Translations under genes and position numbers: made by a program
Shown: positions 59,258 through 64,000 of the stretch, in pieces
How positions within the stretch are numbered: the stretch's first letter is position 1
Layout: each line of letters starts with the position of its first letter
Notes under the pieces: model-generated
Told to the model about the DNA's origin: nothing
What the model saw: only the letters and a program-made list of their open reading frames with translations
Database searches by the model: none
Assembly: GCA_963767635.1 (NCBI GenBank)
Contig: CAVYEM010000002.1
Coordinates: 1-64,000, forward strand
Length of the DNA stretch: 64,000 bases
Source: CAVYEM01 sp963767635
GTDB lineage: Bacteria; Vulcanimicrobiota; Vulcanimicrobiia; Vulcanimicrobiales; Vulcanimicrobiaceae
Direction of reading: 5' to 3'

Positions 59258-60664
59258 TTACCGTGCAGCGTTTTCGATGATCGCCCGATCGACCGGAATG
59301 ATCGTGCGTCCGTCGGCCTGCGCGAGCAGCGTCGTCAGCGCCTGATAGATCAGCGCGCTGTTTTGGATCTGCGTGAGCGGATGCACGAGCGTCGGCGTTG
59401 CGCTGGCCGTTTCGAGCGCCGTTGCGGTGCGTCCGTCGGGCAAGAGCGGTTCGGCCGCAAAACCGGCGACGCTGCGAAATACCAGTTCGGCGTAAAACGC
59501 GTTCGCCCAGCCGAATTCGGCGCGCGTGAATCGCCAGTAGCCGTCGGGATAGAAGCTTTCGTGGATGAGGCCGTCGCCGCTGTCCGTTTCGGCGAGCGTC
59601 GTAATGCTTTCGGCGGTCTCAGACGAGGACGTCGCGGTTAGCGCGCGCGAAATGATGCCGAGCGGCCATACGTAGCCGTACGGCGTGTGCGGGCTGCCCA
59701 GCCCCTGGGCGTAGGTCCCGCTGAAATAATACGGGTTGCGCTTGGAGAGCGTGTACGCGCGCGTGTTCAAGTACGTTGGATTTCGAGCCGAACACCATCC
59801 CAGCGCCGGCAATCCCGTGAGATTTGGAAGGTTGGCATCGTCCATGAGCACGTCGTGTCCCAGTCCATCGGTTTCATACACGTACGCCCAGCCGCCCAAC
59901 TCCGGCCGCCAGATTCTTCCGTACCGTTCGATTCCGGTGTGGACCGCGGCGGCTATCGAAAGCGCCTCGTTCGCAAGGTTGCCGTCACCGTAGCCGTCTA
60001 CCGCCAGATGCGCGATTTCGCGCAGCGCCACGACGACGATCGCTTCTTGGGGGATGTTGAAGCGGTAGCGTACCGGATCGTCCGATGGACGAAAGGCGCT
60101 CCAGACCATGCCGGTGTCCGGATTGTATGCTCCGCTCGTATCCGGGTCGTCCGCAAACCGGTACCGGCTGCAGTGCGAGTGCAGCTGTTCGCAGCGCCAC
60201 GTGTTTACCGCGGTTTGCAGCGCTGCGTGCAGGTTGCGGGTGAATAGGCCGGGCGCATGGGTGCCGTTCCAATAGACCCACGTGAGGAGCACCGGCCACG
60301 CCAGCGAATCGGGCTCCCACTTTTCTTCCCAGACGCGGTAATTCGCGCGAAAGGCGTTGGCGTACGGATCCGCGAGGATATTGAGCGCGTTCCGCTGGAT
60401 GACGCCGCGAAACCGCGCGGACAAGATCGGATAGGTGCGTGCGAAGCGTACGTACGGGATCGTTTGCGCGGAGGAGTCGCGCAGCCACATCGCGGGGATG
60501 TCGCCGGTCTGCACGTACGTCGTGCCGTCTTGCTCGCTGAAAAAGTCGGAGAACAGCGTGTGAAACAGCGTAGCGGCGCGGATTGGCCTGGCGCGGTGAC
60601 CCGTCAGCGGAACGCTCAGATTCTGCGAGCGCGCGGCGCCGCACGGCAGCAACGCGAACAGCAC
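59258..60664 (-). CDS. Glycoside hydrolase family 125 (exo-alpha-1,6-mannosidase-like)
   Basis: 468 residues from GTG 60664; the frame upstream extends to ATT/CTG codons and a fuller signal peptide (LIAAVTVVLFALLPCGA), so the true start may be earlier. GH125 motifs: TYVQTGDIPAMWLRDSSAQTI (substrate pocket), GMVWSAFRPSDDPVRYRFN, LGGWAYVYETDGLGHDVLMD with DDANLPNLTGLPALGW, and the general-base region ESFYPDGYWRFTRAEFGWANAFY. Members remove terminal alpha-1,6-linked mannose from glycans. Exported. It follows the serine hydrolase gene by 17 bp. Confidence 0.9.
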   Translation of the reverse strand: MLFALLPCGAARSQNLSVPLTGHRARPIRAATLFHTLFSDFFSEQDGTTYVQTGDIPAMWLRDSSAQTIPYVRFARTYPILSARFRGVIQRNALNILADPYANAFRANYRVWEEKWEPDSLAWPVLLTWVYWNGTHAPGLFTRNLHAALQTAVNTWRCEQLHSHCSRYRFADDPDTSGAYNPDTGMVWSAFRPSDDPVRYRFNIPQEAIVVVALREIAHLAVDGYGDGNLANEALSIAAAVHTGIERYGRIWRPELGGWAYVYETDGLGHDVLMDDANLPNLTGLPALGWCSARNPTYLNTRAYTLSKRNPYYFSGTYAQGLGSPHTPYGYVWPLGIISRALTATSSSETAESITTLAETDSGDGLIHESFYPDGYWRFTRAEFGWANAFYAELVFRSVAGFAAEPLLPDGRTATALETASATPTLVHPLTQIQNSALIYQALTTLLAQADGRTIIPVDRAIIENAAR

Positions 60665-60681
60665 GACCGTTACCGCGGCGA

Positions 60682-61957
60682 TCAGCGATCGTCGAATACG
60701 GCCAGACCATCGACGAGATTCGATTCGCGCAGGCGGACCTCGATCGCCATGCGAGCGCCGCCGGCGAAAGTTATCTCGTAATACACTTTTCGGCAGCTAC
60801 CCGAAATCAGACGCCGCGTAAAGCCCAGCGAGGCAACCGCGCCAAGCGGCTGGAGCCGCTCGCGCCAGCGCCGTAGGTTGCCGCCGCGCAACACAGCGGC
60901 AAAACGGGGCGTGAGCAGCGCTGCGTCCACGGTACCGGATTGCAGGTCTTGCAGGAGCCCGCGAACGATCCGGGTTACGTGCGCATCCTCGTTTTGCGCC
61001 GGAAGGAATCCCGCCGCAAAGCTGCGGTCTGTGGGCGGTTCCAATGCCGCAAACTCGCTTTTCGCCAGCGGAACGAGATCGAGGGCATCGGCATTCGTCA
61101 GAATGACGAGCGCATCGCGCGTTTGCGGCGCGATCAATGCAAAAGCGCTGTAGCCGTCGACGCTTCCGCTCGCATAGATCACCTCGTGCCCGTACATTTG
61201 GGCGGTAAAAAAGCCATAGTACGGCGCGCGAACGTGCGCGAGCCACCGGAGCAAGTCCGGAACGTTCGAGCTCATTCCCGCCGCGGCGAACGCGTACGAG
61301 GTCGACGACGGCGCGACGGGGGACTCGAGTGCGTCGCGCGCATAGCCGCGCGCCTCGCCGGGACGATCTCCGTAACGCGTGTGGCGCAGCCGCAGCGGAT
61401 CCAGCACCGCAGTCTGCAGGTACGCGCCGAACGGCATGCCCGCGACACGCTCGACGATCGCGCCGAGCACCGCGTAGTTGGTGTTGCTGTATGCTACGCG
61501 AGTGCCCGGGGCAGCTGCCGGCTGCGCCGTTGCGGCTTCGACGAGCTCGCGCGGCGTGTAGTGCCGATGCCGATCCACGTACGCCTGATCCGTGTACGAT
61601 GGAATTCCGCTGCGGTGCGCGAGCAGATCGGCGACCGAGATTGTGCGCGACCAGGGAAACCATGGCAACAGACTGCGCCGCGGGTGCATCGAGTGCGAGC
61701 TTGCCGCTATCCGCCAAATGCACGATCGCAGCCGCAGTAAACGCTTTGGTGAGCGAACCGATGCGATACACCGTTTGCGCTTGGGCGGCCGAGTTGCGGC
61801 CCAGATCGCTGCGGCCGTAGCCCTTTTCGCATTCCACCTTGCCGCGATGAACGATGCCAAGCGAAAGCCCCGCGACGCGCTGCGTGCGCATGACGAGCGC
61901 AACCGCATCGTCCGCCGTCCGGCAGGTGGTGAGGGCAGCCAAAAGCAGTGCCAGCAC
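60682..61957 (-). CDS. Beta-lactamase-fold serine hydrolase, exported (one frameshift)
   Basis: ~425 residues from GTG 61957 (MLALLLAALTTCRTADDAVA), with GAAAGG upstream. The N-terminus looks like a lipoprotein or signal sequence (ALTTC). SxxK motif in RIGSLTKAFTAAAIV, YxN as YSNTNY, and HRSGIPSYTDQAYVDRH downstream. The C-terminal ~100 residues form a lipocalin-like domain ending VDGLAVFDDR. An extra A at 61672 inside CAGCTG breaks the frame just after LALDAPAAQ. Class C beta-lactamase-like peptidase or esterase. Same family as the gene at 38769. Divergent from meaB. Confidence 0.85.
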
Positions 61958-62023
61958 GGCGCCTTTCTTCGAACCTGCGCGCGGGAGGTCCGTGCGAGCG
62001 CAGGCCGCAATCTGGATAGAACT

Positions 62024-63010
62024 TTGACGGAAACCAACGGCTACGCGAAGCTCCTGCAAGCCTTCGAGGCGCGTGTGCCCCGCGCGCTTGCGCGCGCGAT
62101 CTCGCAAGCAGAAGCGGGACGCGGCGCGGAATTGGTTCGGCACGTATTTGCCGGCACGGGCCGCGCGATGACGATCGGATTGACCGGACCGCCCGGCGTC
62201 GGCAAGTCGACGCTCAGTTCGGCGCTCGTTCGCAAAGCTCGCGCGCTTGGAAAGACCGTCGGCGTCGTGTCGGTCGATCCCAGTTCGCCGTTCTCGCACG
62301 GGGCATTGCTGGGCGATCGAATCCGGCTTACGGAGCACTTCACCGACAGCGGCGTCTTCATTCGGTCGATGGCAAGCCGCGGTCATCTGGGCGGCCTCGC
62401 CGGCGCAACCGCCGATGCGATGTTGCTGATGGATGCCTTTGGGCTCGACGTGGTGATCGTTGAAACGGTCGGCGTGGGGCAGTCCGAGATCGAGATCGCG
62501 GAGATCGCGCAAACGACGATCGTCGCGCTGCAGCCTGGAAGCGGCGACAGCATCCAAGTGCTCAAAGCGGGCATCATGGAAGTCGCCGACGTGTTTGTCG
62601 TCAACAAAAAAGATCACCCGATGGCCAATCAGCTCAAGCGCGAGATTCGTTCGATGATGGAGATGCTGGATTTCAGCGGGTGGGTGCCGGAGCTGGTGAT
62701 GACGCAGGCGACCAGCGGTGAAGGCGTGGACGATCTTTGGAGCGCCGTCGAAAAGCACGTCGCCTATTTGCAGCGCAGCGGCGAAATGCGCGAGAAGCGC
62801 CGGGAAGCGTTCAGGCATCAGGTGCGGCAGCTGGCGCTGGGACATCTGCAGCGCAAGCTCGACCGGGAACTGGACAGCGAAGTTGCCGCAGGGGTAGACC
62901 CGTACGCCGCAACCGAGCGGATTCTTCAGAATTTCGGCATGACGGCGGAGCACGGCCAAGAGCGTACCCGCTCGGCCCCCGTGCGGGCTTCCGTGAAAGG
63001 CCTGACCTAA
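62024..63010 (+). CDS. meaB: Methylmalonyl-CoA mutase-associated GTPase MeaB
   Basis: 328 residues from TTG 62024 (MTETNGYAKLLQAFEARVPR), with GGATAGA just upstream. G3E-type P-loop GTPase: GLTGPPGVGKSTLSSAL (G1), VGVVSVDPSSPFSHGALLGDRIR, VIVETVGVGQSE (G3, DxxG variant) and VFVVNKKDHPMANQL (G4). MeaB loads adenosylcobalamin onto, and protects, methylmalonyl-CoA mutase; the mutase gene follows 74 bp downstream. Intact. Confidence 0.95.
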   Translation: MTETNGYAKLLQAFEARVPRALARAISQAEAGRGAELVRHVFAGTGRAMTIGLTGPPGVGKSTLSSALVRKARALGKTVGVVSVDPSSPFSHGALLGDRIRLTEHFTDSGVFIRSMASRGHLGGLAGATADAMLLMDAFGLDVVIVETVGVGQSEIEIAEIAQTTIVALQPGSGDSIQVLKAGIMEVADVFVVNKKDHPMANQLKREIRSMMEMLDFSGWVPELVMTQATSGEGVDDLWSAVEKHVAYLQRSGEMREKRREAFRHQVRQLALGHLQRKLDRELDSEVAAGVDPYAATERILQNFGMTAEHGQERTRSAPVRASVKGLT

Positions 63011-63084
63011 ACGGTTGCCGGGCAGGCGCAATATTGGGAAAATACAGCCCTGACGCACCGGTGGGCAGACACATAGGAGCAGTC

Positions 63085-64000
63085 TTGGCCAAAATGATCG
63101 AGCGCCCCAGCGGCCTGGGCGCGCAGCCGACCAACGAATTCATTTCGCAGAAGGAGCACTGGGAAGCAGCCTCGGCGCGCGGAGTGGGCCGCAAAGGACC
63201 CGGTTCAGGCGCGCTCGACCGCACCATTTCCGATCTGCCGGTCAGCGAGGTTTACGGTCCTCAGGACGTCGCGCACCTGGATTTGGCAGGCGACCTGGCG
63301 TGGCCCGGTCAGTATCCGTATACGCGCGGCATTCATCCGAACATGTACCGCGACCGGCTCTGGACGATGCGCCAGTTCGCCGGCTTCGGCAACGCGAAGC
63401 AAACCAACGAGCGCTATCACTTTCTGCTCTCGCAGGGACAGCACGGCCTTTCCGTCGCTTTCGACATGCCCACGCTGATGGGGTATGACTCCGATTCGCC
63501 GCAGGCCCGCGGCGAAGTCGGGAAGTGCGGCGTGGCGATCGATTCGCTTGCCGACATGGAGACGCTCTTCGACGGCGTGGACATGGCGGACATCACCACG
63601 TCGATGACGATCAACGGCCCCGCGTGCATCGCGCTCGCGCAGTACGTTGCTGCGGCGGAGAAAAAAGGCATCTCGCGCGCGCGTCTCGGCGGCACGCTTC
63701 AGGCCGACATCTTGAAAGAATACATCGCGCAAAAGGAATGGATCTTTCCGCCGCGCCCGCACATGCGCGTCATCGTCGACATGATGCGTTTCTGCCGCGA
63801 TCAGATGCCCAAATGGAACACGATTTCAATCAGCGGCTATCACATCCGCGAAGCCGGCTCTACGGCGGTGCAGGAGCTGGCGTTCACGCTCGCCGACGGG
63901 TTCGGGTACGTCGAGGCGGGTATGAAGGCCGGCATGGACGTCGATTCGTTTGCGCCGCGGCTCTCGTTTTTCTTCAACGCGCACATCGACTTTTTCGAGG
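63085..64000 (+). CDS. Methylmalonyl-CoA mutase, large (catalytic) subunit, N-terminal part
   Basis: Open to the window end, ~305 residues seen. TTG 63085 is preferred, with AGGAG 5 bases upstream; ATG 63094 is the alternative. The N-terminal TIM-barrel motifs of B12-dependent acyl-CoA mutases are present: AWPGQYPYTRGIHPNMYRDR, LWTMRQFAGFGNAKQTNERY, GLSVAFDMPTLMGYDSD, TSMTINGPA, GGTLQADILKEYIAQKEWIF and ISGYHIREAGSTAVQELAFT. The YPYTRG and TMRQFAGFG sites bind the CoA thioester. It interconverts methylmalonyl-CoA and succinyl-CoA; isobutyryl-CoA-type mutases cannot be excluded without the rest. Preceded by meaB. Confidence 0.9.
   Translation, partial: MAKMIERPSGLGAQPTNEFISQKEHWEAASARGVGRKGPGSGALDRTISDLPVSEVYGPQDVAHLDLAGDLAWPGQYPYTRGIHPNMYRDRLWTMRQFAGFGNAKQTNERYHFLLSQGQHGLSVAFDMPTLMGYDSDSPQARGEVGKCGVAIDSLADMETLFDGVDMADITTSMTINGPACIALAQYVAAAEKKGISRARLGGTLQADILKEYIAQKEWIFPPRPHMRVIVDMMRFCRDQMPKWNTISISGYHIREAGSTAVQELAFTLADGFGYVEAGMKAGMDVDSFAPRLSFFFNAHIDFFE

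Noticed and set aside
59093..59641. 182-aa plus-strand frame downstream of the terminator
   Set aside because: It starts inside the terminator stem and mostly opposes the GH125 gene; codon character is that of a shadow.
60797..63058. 753-aa minus-strand frame covering meaB
   Set aside because: Only the SxxK segment belongs to the serine hydrolase; the rest opposes meaB, which has full GTPase motifs.
1..64000. CRISPR array, prophage, insertion sequence or rRNA gene
   Set aside because: No regularly spaced direct repeats, integrase, transposase, phage structural gene or rRNA motif was recognised.

Overview
The window is GC-rich, gene-dense chromosomal DNA from a bacterium with an outer membrane: three TonB-dependent receptors, many signal peptides and lipoproteins. 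Its translation-gene order (infC-rpmI-rplT, a SpoU-type rRNA methylase, a YqzL-like microprotein, pheS-pheT, cvpA) recalls Gram-positive genomes. With the receptors that carry an N-terminal carboxypeptidase-regulatory domain, this best fits a deep-branching diderm such as Candidatus Eremiobacterota (WPS-2). The phylum is an inference; no rRNA or tRNA gene was seen.

Layout. 1-1.9 kb: end of a LuxR-type regulator. 1.9-17.3 kb: two paralogous TonB receptors with matching promoters, then a tightly packed series (BNR/VPS10-like protein, FAD amine-oxidase-like enzyme, S9 peptidase, secreted S51/cyanophycinase-like peptidase) that looks like one operon for an exported peptide-degrading system. 17.5-22 kb: small secreted protein, hydrolase, Hsp20 and Lon. 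22-25 kb: third TonB receptor. 25.7-31.3 kb: minus-strand operon selD-glpK-glpD-aldo/keto reductase-cysteine dioxygenase. 31.4-43.5 kb: class V aminotransferase; cvpA-pheT-pheS-yqzL-trmH; a serine hydrolase and a sigma/anti-sigma pair; rplT-rpmI-infC with an attenuator-like leader. 43.5-51.6 kb: GNAT, M61 peptidase, a truncated ANL protein, ornithine aminotransferase, two sister hydrolases around 3-methyladenine glycosylase, and a PstS-like lipoprotein. 51.6-54.5 kb: glyoxylate-shunt pair aceA-aceB. 54.5-64 kb: a repeat and hairpin region, tricorn protease, a UppS-like prenyltransferase, GH125 mannosidase, a second serine hydrolase, meaB and the start of methylmalonyl-CoA mutase.

Main observations. 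(1) SelD is itself a selenoprotein: its conventional ORF lacks the N-terminus, and an in-frame TGA sits exactly at the catalytic Cys17 position, followed by a perfect hairpin. (2) About fourteen conserved genes carry single-base frameshifts, and eight of these are one extra base placed exactly between AG and CT of an AGCT site. This points to a systematic sequencing artefact, or less likely a site-specific process, so most broken genes here should be read as functional. (3) infC appears to start at AUA behind a good Shine-Dalgarno, with a promoter and an intrinsic terminator in its leader. A second terminator lies just upstream of pheS. (4) An array of perfect hairpins and a 79-bp tandem repeat lie between aceA and the tricorn gene.
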